Source: Lachnospiraceae bacterium (lineage in GTDB: Bacteria > Bacillota > Clostridia > Lachnospirales > Lachnospiraceae). Taken from it: DNA of 64,000 nt. How positions within the stretch are numbered: position 1 is the stretch's first letter; every line of letters starts with the position of its first letter. The position numbers and the translations under genes were made by a program. Of this stretch, positions 16,568 through 25,697 are shown in pieces. The DNA lies in NCBI GenBank assembly GCA_014804655.1, contig JAAUZK010000019.1, forward strand, positions 68,033 through 132,032, given 5' to 3'. Under the pieces are notes generated by a model. It was not told the DNA's origin, did no database searches, and saw only the letters and a list, made by a program, of their open reading frames with translations.

Positions 16568-16597
16568 AATATAGTATGCTTGCAATGAAGCTGTCAA
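16568..16597 (-). promoter_or_regulatory. Predicted promoter of the isoprenoid enzyme-fic operon
   Basis: On the minus strand TTGACA (16592-16597) is followed after 18 bases by TATATT (16568-16573), 25 bases before the start codon. Confidence 0.6.
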
Positions 16598-16666
16598 GCT
16601 CACGTTTATTATAGCATACTATGGGTATTTTGGGTGGGAAATTAGTTTGCGGGATTCATGCAATCA

Positions 16667-16695
16667 TTGAGAACTAGTACAAAATATAGTATAAT
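16667..16695 (+). promoter_or_regulatory. Predicted promoter of the LytTR/GHKL operon
   Basis: TTGAGA (16667-16672), a 17-base spacer and a perfect TATAAT (16690-16695), 34 bases before the GTG start of the response regulator. Confidence 0.65.
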
Positions 16696-16728
16696 GTGGA
16701 ACAGAGATTTGGAAAGAGGGGTAATGCT

Positions 16729-17448
16729 GTGCTACATATAGCGGTTTGCGACGATAACGAAGCGATGGTTTTTCAAGTAGAAAACGCTATTGACAGATTT
16801 TTTAGTTCTCATTGTGTGGACTGCAAAATACAAACCTATCAGGTCAGTGAAAATCTGCGGTACGATCTGCAAGATGGGATGTATTTTGATTTGTTCCTTT
16901 TGGATATAGAAATGCCCGGAATTGGCGGAATGGATATAGCAAAAGTTGTTTATGACACTATGCCTGCCGCAAAGATTATTTTCATTACATCTCATTTAGA
17001 ATATGCTATATCAGCATATGAATTTTCTGTATTTCGATATATTCCGAAAACGATAATAGACGAGAAGCTGCCGCTTGCGCTGGAAGATTTCTATAAGCTG
17101 TATCGTCTGGAAAGAAATGAATTTTACACGATTGAGGTAAAAAATCATGTGGAGCAGATTCCGTATAGAGAAATACTGTACATTCTGAAGGATGGGAAGT
17201 ATGCCATATTTCATTTGGCAGAGGGAAAAATACGATCGGTAAGAAAGACGCTGGCTCATGTTTTTGAAGAAATAAATAAAAAATATTTTTATTTTGCGGA
17301 CAGGGGATGTATTGTCAATCTGGCAAATGTGGAAGGCATGGATGATACCGAAATCTTTCTGGCGGATGATCAGCGCATTACGATCAGTAAGGCTAATGTT
17401 CCGGATTTCAAAACAACGATGCTTTGCTTTTGGAGGGAACAGATATGA
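16729..17448 (+). CDS. LytTR-family response regulator
   Basis: 239 residues from a GTG at 16729 (GAAAGAGGGG upstream). The receiver domain starts IAVCDDNE, with the phospho-acceptor Asp in LFLLDIEMPG and the conserved Lys in YIPK. A LytTR DNA-binding domain occupies about 135-235. LytTR regulators bind paired direct repeats spaced about two helical turns; such repeats lie before the linked ABC transporter (18758-18789). Its stop overlaps the kinase start (ATGA). Confidence 0.92.
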   Translation: MLHIAVCDDNEAMVFQVENAIDRFFSSHCVDCKIQTYQVSENLRYDLQDGMYFDLFLLDIEMPGIGGMDIAKVVYDTMPAAKIIFITSHLEYAISAYEFSVFRYIPKTIIDEKLPLALEDFYKLYRLERNEFYTIEVKNHVEQIPYREILYILKDGKYAIFHLAEGKIRSVRKTLAHVFEEINKKYFYFADRGCIVNLANVEGMDDTEIFLADDQRITISKANVPDFKTTMLCFWREQI

Positions 17449-18749
17449 TTGCAGTCCAAATATGTGTGGAGTGGCTGGTAACATTCATTGAAAACGCATT
17501 CTATTTTTCCATTGTTCGTGCATTAGCACCGGAGCAGTTTAAGCGGAAAAAGCAGACTTTTTTATTTTTTGCGGTTGCGTCAGTAATTACTACCGGTATC
17601 ATTTTATTGAATTTAATCGATCTTTCTTTCAGCCTTGCGACAATCATCTATTTTTGTCTCGCGCTTTCATTTGGCGCCTGCATACTATTTCGTGGGAATT
17701 TTGTTGGGTTTCTCTCAGTATCCGTGATTTACTTAACCGGCTTGGGGCTTGTCGAAGGTTCTGTTTTAGGATTGATCGAGAGATTTTCCGATCAGGGATT
17801 TTCGGAACAATACCAATCATTCAGTACCTTACGTATCTATATACTTATTGTGCTTAAATTGATAGACAGTCTGGTTATGTTAGTGGTTCATTTTATATTG
17901 AAAAAAGCGAAAGTGACACTGAAGCAGACAGAAAAAGCATTAATAGGCGCTGTATTAGGATTTTTATGTGCTGGTTACTGGCTGTCGGCAATAACTACAA
18001 TGACGAATTTTAAAATAGATATGATTCAGACGATATTAGCCCTTGCTTTTATTTTTATCCTCTGTTCCGTTTATTTTTATGATCAGATAAGACGGATACG
18101 TCAGGAACAGGAAAATACCGCCCTGCAGAATCGGCTCCTGACTAAAAACTATCAAATGGCAAAGTCTTCTTATGAATCAAATGCACGACTGTATCATGAT
18201 ATGGGCAATCATTTTTCCATGCTTCAAAATTATCTGGCAGACGGCAAGGTAGAGGAGGCACAGGCATATCTTAAGAGAATCAGCGGTGACAGGGCAGCTT
18301 ATTCCGTAGAATGCAGGACGGGTATAGAGGCTGTCGATTATATTCTGAGCCAGAAGATGGAAGTTGCCCTGCAGCACAATATAGAAACAACTATCCATGC
18401 AGAATATCCGAAGGATTGCAATATAGACCCTGTTGATCTATGCACCATTCTGACGAACCTGTTGGACAATGCGATCGAAGCGTGTGGGAGAATGCCGGAA
18501 GGATCGGACAAAAAACTGACAGTGACGATTCGTCGTATCAAGCGATTCATTATTATACGTATTGAAAACAGCAGTCTCGAAGAGCCGGTTATTAATAAAG
18601 GAAACTTTCTGACTTCCAAACAGGACAGACGGAATCACGGATGGGGAATGAGGAATGTAAAATCAGCCGTAGAGAAGTATCACGGAGCAATCGAATATGA
18701 ATATTTTGAAAATATGTTTACCGTGAGTGTTATGCTTTTTTATCAATAG
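17445..18749 (+). CDS. GHKL-type sensor histidine kinase
   Basis: 434 residues from the ATG at 17445 (GGAGG upstream). Six or so membrane spans fill residues 1-200, followed by a helix with the phosphorylation site YHDMGNHFSMLQ and a GHKL ATPase domain (N-box LLDNAIEA, G-box HGWGMRNV). This AgrC/peptide-sensor layout usually detects an extracellular peptide and phosphorylates the partner LytTR regulator encoded just upstream. Confidence 0.92.
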   Translation: MIAVQICVEWLVTFIENAFYFSIVRALAPEQFKRKKQTFLFFAVASVITTGIILLNLIDLSFSLATIIYFCLALSFGACILFRGNFVGFLSVSVIYLTGLGLVEGSVLGLIERFSDQGFSEQYQSFSTLRIYILIVLKLIDSLVMLVVHFILKKAKVTLKQTEKALIGAVLGFLCAGYWLSAITTMTNFKIDMIQTILALAFIFILCSVYFYDQIRRIRQEQENTALQNRLLTKNYQMAKSSYESNARLYHDMGNHFSMLQNYLADGKVEEAQAYLKRISGDRAAYSVECRTGIEAVDYILSQKMEVALQHNIETTIHAEYPKDCNIDPVDLCTILTNLLDNAIEACGRMPEGSDKKLTVTIRRIKRFIIIRIENSSLEEPVINKGNFLTSKQDRRNHGWGMRNVKSAVEKYHGAIEYEYFENMFTVSVMLFYQ

Positions 18750-18757
18750 TATATTTA

Positions 18758-18789
18758 GAGGACAGTTACCCATTGTTTTGAGGACAGTT
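18758..18789 (+). promoter_or_regulatory. Paired direct repeats, candidate LytTR binding site
   Basis: GAGGACAGTT occurs at 18758-18767 and 18780-18789, 22 bases apart start to start. LytTR proteins bind two about 9-base repeats containing a GTT core with a 12-13 base spacer, and this pair fits. A TACACT -10-like box (18813-18818) without a good -35 lies downstream, as expected of an activated promoter. Confidence 0.5.
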
Positions 18790-18808
18790 GCGGCAGCTGT
18801 CTTTTTTT
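18783..18808 (+). terminator. Intrinsic terminator of the LytTR/GHKL operon
   Basis: GACAGTTG (18783-18790) pairs with CAGCTGTC (18794-18801) around a three-base loop, followed by seven to eight T. The left arm coincides with the second LytTR-type repeat, so the same bases may act as DNA operator and as RNA terminator. Confidence 0.7.
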
Positions 18809-18854
18809 GTGCTACACTATGGATAAATCGGAGAGGGATAGGAGGAAACACAAT

Positions 18855-19568
18855 ATGAGTGAAAACATTATTCTGGATGTCAGGCATATGCAAAAGGGAT
18901 ATAAGAAATTCCCCGTATTGAAAGATGTATCTTTTCAAATCAAGCAGGGGCATATTCTTGGACTGATCGGGAAAAACGGCGCAGGGAAAACGACCCTTAT
19001 GAAATCTATTCTTGGGTTAAACACAAATTATCAGGGAGAAATCATTTTTCATGGTGCAAAAATGACAGCTTCGAACGAAACGATGAAATCAGAAATCGGT
19101 TCTCTCGTAGATGTAAATTTTTATGATGATATGACAGCCTACCGGAATTTGAAGGTAGCCATGATGTTGACGAAGACAATTCATGGCTCTGAACAGGATG
19201 AACGTATCCATGAACTGCTTTCTTTTGTAGGCCTGGAAACGTCCGCTAATAAGAGTGTACGTTCATTTTCTTTCGGAATGAAGCAGCGTTTAGCGCTGGC
19301 ACAGGCGCTCATTACAAAACCGGTTCTGCTGATTCTGGATGAACCCTTTGTAGGGCTTGATCCCATCGGGATTGAAGAGGTAAAGAGTCTGCTTCGTCGG
19401 CTCTGCCGGGACAATGAAACATCTATTATTTTTTCCAGTCATCAACTCACGGAAGTTTGCGATCTGGCGGATGATATAGTGGTTTTGAGTGACGGTATGA
19501 TTAAGTATTCCGACACATATGAAAATATGAAAAACAGTAATATCTCCATGGTGGAGTTAATGAGATGA
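18855..19568 (+). CDS. ABC transporter ATPase
   Basis: 237 residues from the ATG at 18855, preceded by AGGAGG; upstream in-frame codons are inside the promoter region. Walker A is GLIGKNGAGKTT, the signature is the divergent FSFGMKQ, and Walker B is LLILDEPFVGLDP, followed by the H-loop SSHQ. It pairs with the ABC-2-type permease encoded 13 bases downstream. Linked to a peptide-type two-component system, it probably exports or detoxifies a peptide (inference). Confidence 0.93.
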   Translation: MSENIILDVRHMQKGYKKFPVLKDVSFQIKQGHILGLIGKNGAGKTTLMKSILGLNTNYQGEIIFHGAKMTASNETMKSEIGSLVDVNFYDDMTAYRNLKVAMMLTKTIHGSEQDERIHELLSFVGLETSANKSVRSFSFGMKQRLALAQALITKPVLLILDEPFVGLDPIGIEEVKSLLRRLCRDNETSIIFSSHQLTEVCDLADDIVVLSDGMIKYSDTYENMKNSNISMVELMR

Positions 19569-19581
19569 GGAGGATAGAAAC

Positions 19582-20370
19582 ATGAGTTTAGCACAAGTAA
19601 TCAAAACGGAACTTTATAAGGACAGCCATCGGAAAAGCAGTCTGATGCTGTTCATCCCCATGTTGTTGGCATTCGTTATCACATTCGGGTATTCACAGGG
19701 AATGATTAAGCTTGATCTGACTGTGGGAAGCACAGAGGTATTTTCCTGTATGGACTTTGTTTTCATTGTCTGGAATGTACTGTCGGGACTGGGAATTGTG
19801 GGTATTTTGTTGATTCTATTTGCAGCTTTCCAATTTTCAGGGGAGATTGAGCGTGGACAAATCAAGCTGATGCTACTGCGGATCGGAAAACGGTCAACCG
19901 TAATGCTCGGAAAATATCTGGCGGCAATCATTGTAGCGGGCGTATCCATCATAGGAACGCTTTTGGTATGTATCGTCTCCTATTATTTGTTCGTATCCGG
20001 TTCGTCTATGGGAACAGGTTTGTTTGTATCAACAATAGAGGGGCTTTCTACATGGAATATTTGGGCTTGTATTTTTTTACAGGTTTTAATGTATTTCATC
20101 TTGATCGGGATCACCTTTTTGATCGGGATCTTTACAAATCCCTTTGTTACTTTCATTCTGACCATGGTGATTATGTATGTAGGGAATTACTTAACCGGCG
20201 CTGAAAGTTTTGTTTCTAAGCTGTTTCCGGCATATTGGAGCAACCGGCTTATGTTAAACGGAACGGTATCTATTATATCCGTGGTTATCTCTGTATGCTT
20301 TACAGCGGCGTTGACAGCGCTCATCATGTTCACGGCTACGATACTTTTTCAGAGACAGGACATAAAATAA
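19582..20370 (+). CDS. ABC-2-type transporter permease
   Basis: 262 residues with about six membrane spans and the N-terminal cytoplasmic helix (VIKTELYKDSHRKS) typical of BcrB/ABC-2 permeases of bacitracin- or lantibiotic-type exporters. GAGGATAG precedes the ATG. It forms a transporter with the ATPase encoded upstream. Confidence 0.88.
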   Translation: MSLAQVIKTELYKDSHRKSSLMLFIPMLLAFVITFGYSQGMIKLDLTVGSTEVFSCMDFVFIVWNVLSGLGIVGILLILFAAFQFSGEIERGQIKLMLLRIGKRSTVMLGKYLAAIIVAGVSIIGTLLVCIVSYYLFVSGSSMGTGLFVSTIEGLSTWNIWACIFLQVLMYFILIGITFLIGIFTNPFVTFILTMVIMYVGNYLTGAESFVSKLFPAYWSNRLMLNGTVSIISVVISVCFTAALTALIMFTATILFQRQDIK

Positions 20371-20480
20371 ACAGGACACGGCATGGGGATTTATGATAGA
20401 ATGAATGCGTATTTGAACTTGGGGAGGGAGCGAAACAGGAAACGAATTGAAGAAGAAAGTTAGAATGAGGAGAAATTGAA

Positions 20481-21839
20481 GTGGCAGCGACTGACACTAA
20501 AGACATGACAACAGGTAATCCCGCCCGTTTATTGCTGGCATTCTCCATGCCGCTTATGTTGGGGAATCTGTTTCAACAATTATATACTTTTGTGGATGCG
20601 CTTATCGTGGGACAGTGTGTGAGCGCCAATGCGCTGGCGGCACTTGGAGCGACGGAGTGGCTGACATTTATCATGTTTGGCGTCATTCAGGGAGTTACGC
20701 AGGGATGTTCTGTGGTGATTGCCGGTTTTTTCGGGGAAAAGCAGATAGACGCGTTGAAACGTGCCATATACGGCGGATGTCTCATTGCGGTTGTGGGAGC
20801 GGCAGGATTTACCATGGTAGGACAGCTCGTAATCGTGCCGGGATTGAGATTATTGCGGACGCCGCCGGAAGTTTTTGATCTGACGCAGACATATCTGCGG
20901 ATTCTGTATGCGGGAGTTCCGATTACTTTCCTGTACAATATCGCTGCCGCCATACTGCGTGCGCTGGGAAACAGTAAGAAACCGCTTCATGCGATGATCA
21001 TAGCATCTCTTGGAAATATTGTATTGGATCTGCTTTTTGTGGCGGGACTGGATATGGGAATTGCGGGAGCGGCATACGGTACTGTGCTGGCGCAGGTTCT
21101 GGCGGCGGTTTACTGTGTGATTGCCATAAGGAAGATTGAGGTGTGCCGGATCGGCAGGGAAAACAGAGTGCCGGACAGAAGTATTCTGCGGGAGCAAATT
21201 CGAATGGGCATACCTATGGGCTTGCAGAACATCATTACCGCTATCGGAGGTCTGGTAGTGCAAGCTACGGTTAATGGTTTCGGCATCCTATTTCTGACAG
21301 GATATGCGGCGGCAAACAAGGTATATGTGTTATTAGAGATTGCGGCGACTTCTTACGGACACGGCATTCTCACATATACGGCGCAGAATAAAGGGATTGG
21401 CAATGACAAGAGAATACGGGACGGATTATTTGCTGCATTGGCGATCGGAATTGTTACGGCGCTTATGATGTCCGCTGTTATGGTTTTTGCCGGTCAGGGG
21501 ATATTGGGGCTTTTTATCAAGGAGACGGAAAGCGGTGCCGGCGAGATGATTCGGGTAGGATATAGCTATCTGTGTGTTCTGGCTGTAGGTTTTCCTTTGT
21601 TGTATTGTCTCTATGTGCTCAGAGCATGTATTCAAGGCATGGGAGATTCGATGCTGCCCATGCTGTCCAGTTTTATGCAGGTATTTATGCGGGTGATATG
21701 CGCCCTGTTTCTGACACGTGTGATCGGGAATGAAGGAGTTTTCTGGGGAGAGGTGCTTGCGTGGTTTGGGGCGGATGTGTTTTTGGGAATCGTTTGTGTG
21801 AAGAAGATGGTAGTAAACTCTTCGGGGCTGCTAAAATGA
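20481..21839 (+). CDS. MATE-family efflux transporter
   Basis: 452 residues with twelve predicted membrane spans. It starts at a GTG (20481) after AGGAGAAATT. Family features include the N-terminal MTTGNPARLLLAFSMPLML and the half-repeat starting at about residue 235 (REQIRMGIPMGLQNI). MATE pumps expel cationic drugs or metabolites in exchange for Na+ or H+. No terminator is visible between the ABC permease and this gene. Confidence 0.93.
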   Translation: MAATDTKDMTTGNPARLLLAFSMPLMLGNLFQQLYTFVDALIVGQCVSANALAALGATEWLTFIMFGVIQGVTQGCSVVIAGFFGEKQIDALKRAIYGGCLIAVVGAAGFTMVGQLVIVPGLRLLRTPPEVFDLTQTYLRILYAGVPITFLYNIAAAILRALGNSKKPLHAMIIASLGNIVLDLLFVAGLDMGIAGAAYGTVLAQVLAAVYCVIAIRKIEVCRIGRENRVPDRSILREQIRMGIPMGLQNIITAIGGLVVQATVNGFGILFLTGYAAANKVYVLLEIAATSYGHGILTYTAQNKGIGNDKRIRDGLFAALAIGIVTALMMSAVMVFAGQGILGLFIKETESGAGEMIRVGYSYLCVLAVGFPLLYCLYVLRACIQGMGDSMLPMLSSFMQVFMRVICALFLTRVIGNEGVFWGEVLAWFGADVFLGIVCVKKMVVNSSGLLK

Positions 21840-21912
21840 CATAGCAATGTGTAGGAAGTTATGCTATAGTTTCATTGAATATGCAAAGGAAGCAATCACT
21901 TCAGAAGGGTAA

Positions 21913-22971
21913 ATGGCAATGAAAAGAAGAATATTCAAAATCATAAAGTCCATCGGCTTAGCCATTATTGCATTCGTAATCCTATTTTTTATTATAAGGG
22001 CAGTTGGGGTAAGCATTAACAGAAGAACGCCTGAAGGTGGTATAAATGAGTCCATGTATGTGGATATAAACGGAACAAAGCAATGGATCAATATATATGG
22101 TGAAAATATTAATAATCCGGTTTTACTGTATTTGCATGGCGGACCGGGTTCTTCCACAAGCGATATTGATTATGTGATCACAAGAAAATGGGCAGACGTC
22201 TATACAGTGGTAACGTGGGATCAGAGAAACTGTGGAAAGAGCTATGATGCCGGGCAGAATGAGATTGAATTGACACGGGATATGTTTTTAGAAGACGGAA
22301 AGGAAATGACGGAGTTTATACGAGACTATTTATCAGTAGATCAGATAACCGTACTTGGTCATTCATGGGGATCGATTTACGGGGCAAATCTTGTATTGGA
22401 ATATCCGGATTATTATGAATGCCTCATAGGTACAGGGCAGCTTGTCGATTCAATTGATAATGAGAAGGCATTTAAGGAAGAGGCGATATCTTGGGCAGAG
22501 GGTGACAATGAAGCTTTAGAGCTTGTCAGGCAATTGACGCCGGAGAGCGTGACTATGAATCATATTCTGGCAAGAAATGCTTTGATGGAAAAATACGGTT
22601 ACAACATGATGAAGGACGGTTCTGACTATAATCTCATAACAACGATCATTTTCAATCCAAACTATTCAATTGTTGACTGGGCAAAATTTTTTTCAAGAGA
22701 TATGAGCGTATATTTAACATTTTTCCAATCAGAAGAATTTCAATCATTTTCTTTAAAAGGAAGATTAGAGTATAAAGTTCCTTATTACAATATCAATGGA
22801 AATATGGATTATCAGACTAACTATAAACTGGCAGGGGAGTATTTTGACAGTATAGATGCACCTTATAAAGAACTGTTTATAATGGAAAATACTACACATG
22901 GTTTGCTTGAATCGAAATCGGAAGAATTTTCAAAGATAGTACATAAAATTGCAAGTGGAAGGTCACACTAG
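21913..22971 (+). CDS. Membrane-anchored alpha/beta hydrolase (prolyl aminopeptidase-like)
   Basis: 352 residues. An N-terminal membrane anchor covers residues 14-32. The hydrolase fold has the oxyanion motif HGGPGSS (about 76), the nucleophile elbow LGHSWGS (about 150) and the C-terminal catalytic His in ENTTHGL. HGGPG plus GHSWG is typical of proline iminopeptidases and related epoxide hydrolases. The broken DUF1835 gene starts 21 bases downstream. Confidence 0.88.
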   Translation: MAMKRRIFKIIKSIGLAIIAFVILFFIIRAVGVSINRRTPEGGINESMYVDINGTKQWINIYGENINNPVLLYLHGGPGSSTSDIDYVITRKWADVYTVVTWDQRNCGKSYDAGQNEIELTRDMFLEDGKEMTEFIRDYLSVDQITVLGHSWGSIYGANLVLEYPDYYECLIGTGQLVDSIDNEKAFKEEAISWAEGDNEALELVRQLTPESVTMNHILARNALMEKYGYNMMKDGSDYNLITTIIFNPNYSIVDWAKFFSRDMSVYLTFFQSEEFQSFSLKGRLEYKVPYYNINGNMDYQTNYKLAGEYFDSIDAPYKELFIMENTTHGLLESKSEEFSKIVHKIASGRSH

Positions 22972-22992
22972 ATGAATTTAAGGAGCAGCGAT

Positions 22993-23711
22993 ATGATAGA
23001 GGTATTATTTGGAGATAGTGAAGCAGGCTCAATGAAGGTTGCAAAAAATACCATCATCACAAGTAAAATTGATGGTCCAACATCTGTATGGATAGGCGGA
23101 AAAAAGAAGCCGCCGGAAAGGGAAAACTGCGGCTGGATTGAGGGAACGACAGAGGAGGTTATTTGTCTCGGTTTTTTATTGGATATTGGCGATATTAGGG
23201 AAGATGTAGGCAGTGAGTACCGTAAACATCTGATTTATTCCATGTATGTGCAGGAGCAATGGGGAAGAGACGAGGAAATGAACGCAGAGATAATGACATT
23301 ATGTGATCGTTATTGTTCTGAAATGGAGCGTCTGAGGACTTATCTGGCGGATGGGGCAACAATTAGGGTATGGTACAGCGATGCACCGTATTCGAGGTGT
23401 GGATTTTACCATCTGTGTGCCAATTTGCAAAAATGTCGGAATGAGATAAGTGCCGTAAAACTGCCTGAATATAAAGTCCGCTCTGATAATTCTATCATTT
23501 CTTATAAAAATTGGGGTGAAGTTGCAGCAGAAGAATTACCCGAAAACCGATTAAGGAAGCAAGGTTGATCGGTGATATTCTTGGGCACAATCAGCTTGGC
23601 GTAGGTGATTGGTGGTATGCAAAAAGAATAGATCACTTTATTCAAACCGGAAAAATCAGAATTGTTGAAGATTCGGAAAATAAGTATGCAAGGACAATAT
23701 GTTTGGCATAG
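22993..23711 (+). pseudogene. DUF1835/DUF3658 gene broken by a frameshift
   Basis: The first frame (ATG 22993, AAGGAGC upstream; stop at 23568) encodes a DUF1835-like N-terminal part starting MIEVLFGDSEAGSMK. From about 23541 another frame (offset -1) encodes the matching C-terminal part, LIGDILGHNQLGVGDWWYAK through KIRIVEDSENKYA, ending with TAG at 23711; this resembles the DUF3658 domain that normally follows DUF1835 in one protein. A one-base loss or two-base gain near 23535-23565 explains it. DUF1835 proteins have no established function. Confidence 0.75.
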
Positions 23712-23719
23712 ATTCCGGT

Positions 23720-24070
23720 TTAGTTATTGTCGGAATGGTTGTCTCTATTGTTTTCGCCCCAAACACACAATTGATCCAAAACTTCCATCAGAGATTTCCC
23801 TTTGTCGCTTAATCTATATTCAACCTTCGGCGGTATCTGAGGATATTCTTTTCTGATTATGAGCCGGTCTGCTTCCAATTCCTTCAGATTGCTGCTGAGT
23901 GTTTTGTCCGACACGTTTTTCAAATATCGCTTTAGTTCATTGAAGCGTACGACTTCGAACTCCATCAGGCAATAAAGGATAATCATCTTGTATTTGCCGG
24001 ATATAAGTGACAATGTATAACTGAATCCTGTATCTTCAAAATTGGCTTTCTCGATATAGTTCTTTATCAT
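23720..24070 (-). CDS. HxlR-family transcriptional regulator
   Basis: 116 residues from the ATG at 24070, with AGGAAAG 6 bases upstream. The winged helix contains SLISGKYKMIILYCL, RFNELKRYLKNVSDKTLSSNLKELE and a wing EYRLSDKGKSL, all standard for HxlR regulators of redox or electrophile stress. It is divergent from the flavin reductase gene, its probable target. It lacks an N-terminal cysteine in the usual sensor position. Confidence 0.92.
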   Translation of the reverse strand: MIKNYIEKANFEDTGFSYTLSLISGKYKMIILYCLMEFEVVRFNELKRYLKNVSDKTLSSNLKELEADRLIIRKEYPQIPPKVEYRLSDKGKSLMEVLDQLCVWGENNRDNHSDNN

Positions 24071-24088
24071 TTTAAACTTTCCTGTAGT

Positions 24089-24117
24089 ATAGTACCTGTC
24101 AAATAAGATAGTACTTG
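24089..24117. promoter_or_regulatory. Candidate HxlR operator
   Basis: ATAGTACCTG (24089-24098) and ATAGTACTTG (24108-24117) are direct repeats 19 bases apart in the divergent region. Each contains GTAC, a self-complementary core common in HxlR-type operators. The minus-strand TATACT box for hxlR (24087-24092) overlaps the first repeat, which fits autorepression. Confidence 0.45.
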
Positions 24118-24196
24118 TGGTTTTTCTGTTACCTGCTACAATTATATATACAGAAAGAAGTTCTGTCAATTCTATTCAAGAAGCGAGGTAATCATT

Positions 24197-24763
24197 ATGA
24201 GAAAGAAACTCAACATAACAGAAGGGATTTTTCCGATGCCGGTTTTGATGGTGGCAACTTACAATGAAGATGGCAGTGTTAATGTTATGAATGCCGCATG
24301 GGGCACAATGCAGGAGAGAGGTAATGTTGCTCTCAATTTGACAGAGACACATAAAACAGTAAAAAATATCAAGGCAAATGGTGCATTTACGGTGAGCATT
24401 GCTGATGCGGCCCATGTAGTTGAAGCAGATTACTTTGGGGTTGTATCAGGCAACAATGTTTCAGATAAGTTTGAAAACAGTGGTCTTACCGCGAGCAAAG
24501 CCGAAATGGTGAATGCACCGGTGATCAACGAATTCCCGATTTGCTTAGAGTGTGAGTTTATCGAATATCAGGACGACAAATACGGTTGTGGTGTGATCGG
24601 TAAGGTAGTAAATGTTACAGCAGATGAAAGCGTTATGGCTGGTGACAAAATTGATATGTCTTTAGTAAACGCTATCGCATTCGATCCGTACACGCATGGC
24701 TATTATAAGGTGACAGAAAGAGTCGGCGAAGCATTCAAAGACGGTATGCAGCTCAAAAAATAG
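24197..24763 (+). CDS. Flavin reductase family protein (flavoredoxin-like)
   Basis: 188 residues of the FMN-binding split-barrel fold: PMPVLMVATYNEDGSVNVMNAAWG and KNIKANGAFTVSIAD mark the flavin-binding strands. Members transfer electrons through FMN in anaerobes. The divergent HxlR regulator and shared operator suggest induction by oxidative or electrophile stress. A ribosome binding site (GCGAGG) lies 11 bases before the ATG. Confidence 0.9.
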   Translation: MRKKLNITEGIFPMPVLMVATYNEDGSVNVMNAAWGTMQERGNVALNLTETHKTVKNIKANGAFTVSIADAAHVVEADYFGVVSGNNVSDKFENSGLTASKAEMVNAPVINEFPICLECEFIEYQDDKYGCGVIGKVVNVTADESVMAGDKIDMSLVNAIAFDPYTHGYYKVTERVGEAFKDGMQLKK

Positions 24764-24776
24764 TATCACTACACTG

Positions 24777-24808
24777 CAAGGTCTCTTAGCAATGAGGGGC
24801 CTTGTTTA
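24777..24808 (+). terminator. Probable terminator after the flavin reductase gene
   Basis: CAAGGTCTC and GAGGGGCCTTG pair imperfectly around TTAGCAAT and are followed by TTTAATTATTTCTTT. Confidence 0.5.
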
Positions 24809-24860
24809 ATTATTTCTTTAAAAAATATTAAATCACAATCGGTATTATGGGAGGTATAGC

Positions 24861-25646
24861 GTGCAAATAATCAATAAGAATATAGATAGCGGAAAACCTT
24901 TTGATTGGGGGAAAACATCGTCAGATTATGCAAAGTTTCGCGACGTCTACCCACAGAAATTTTATCAAAAAATTATTGAACGTAATTTATGCTTGACCGG
25001 ACAATCAGCTCTTGATATCGGAACCGGGACGGGTGTCCTTCCAAGAAATATGTATAAGTATGGGGCAAGGTGGACTGCTACGGATATTTCGGAAAATCAA
25101 ATTGAACAAGCCAAAATTCTTTCAGAGGGTATGGATATAGATTATCATACGGTAGCAACAGAGGATATAAATTTTCCTGATAATTCTTTCGATGTAATTA
25201 CAGCTTGTCAATGTTTTTTCTATTTCGATCACAAAAGAATTATGCCGAATCTTTATCATATGCTTAAAGCCGGAGGAAGTATACTCATTTTGTATATGGC
25301 GTGGCTGCCTTTTGAAGATAAGATTGCAGGTGCCAGTGAAAATCTTGTATTGAAATACAATCCAAAATGGAGCGGAGCGGGAGAAACAGTCCATCAGATA
25401 GATATACCTGATTGTTATAAAGAAAATTTTGAACTTGTGTATCGCGAAGAATATCCCATAACAGTACCATTTACCCGTGAAAGCTGGAATGGAAGAATGA
25501 AAGCCTGTCGGGGAATCGGCGCTTCGCTTACGGATAGCGAAATTATAATGTGGGAGCAGGAACACATGGAACTTTTGAAGTCCATTGCCCCTGATGAATT
25601 TGATATTTTACATTATGGAGCTATCGCGGAACTTAAAAAAATTTAA
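24861..25646 (+). CDS. Class I SAM-dependent methyltransferase
   Basis: 261 residues from a GTG at 24861 (GGGAGG upstream). Motif I is ALDIGTGTGVLPR, followed by the acidic loop ATDIS and motif IV DNSFDVITACQCFFYF, matching small-molecule Methyltransf_11-type enzymes. The substrate is unknown. Codon usage and AT content resemble the neighbouring accessory genes. Confidence 0.9.
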   Translation: MQIINKNIDSGKPFDWGKTSSDYAKFRDVYPQKFYQKIIERNLCLTGQSALDIGTGTGVLPRNMYKYGARWTATDISENQIEQAKILSEGMDIDYHTVATEDINFPDNSFDVITACQCFFYFDHKRIMPNLYHMLKAGGSILILYMAWLPFEDKIAGASENLVLKYNPKWSGAGETVHQIDIPDCYKENFELVYREEYPITVPFTRESWNGRMKACRGIGASLTDSEIIMWEQEHMELLKSIAPDEFDILHYGAIAELKKI

Positions 25647-25697
25647 TTTTCAATTTTGTATTTTAACGAATTAGTTTTCAAGGAAAAAGATGAGGAT

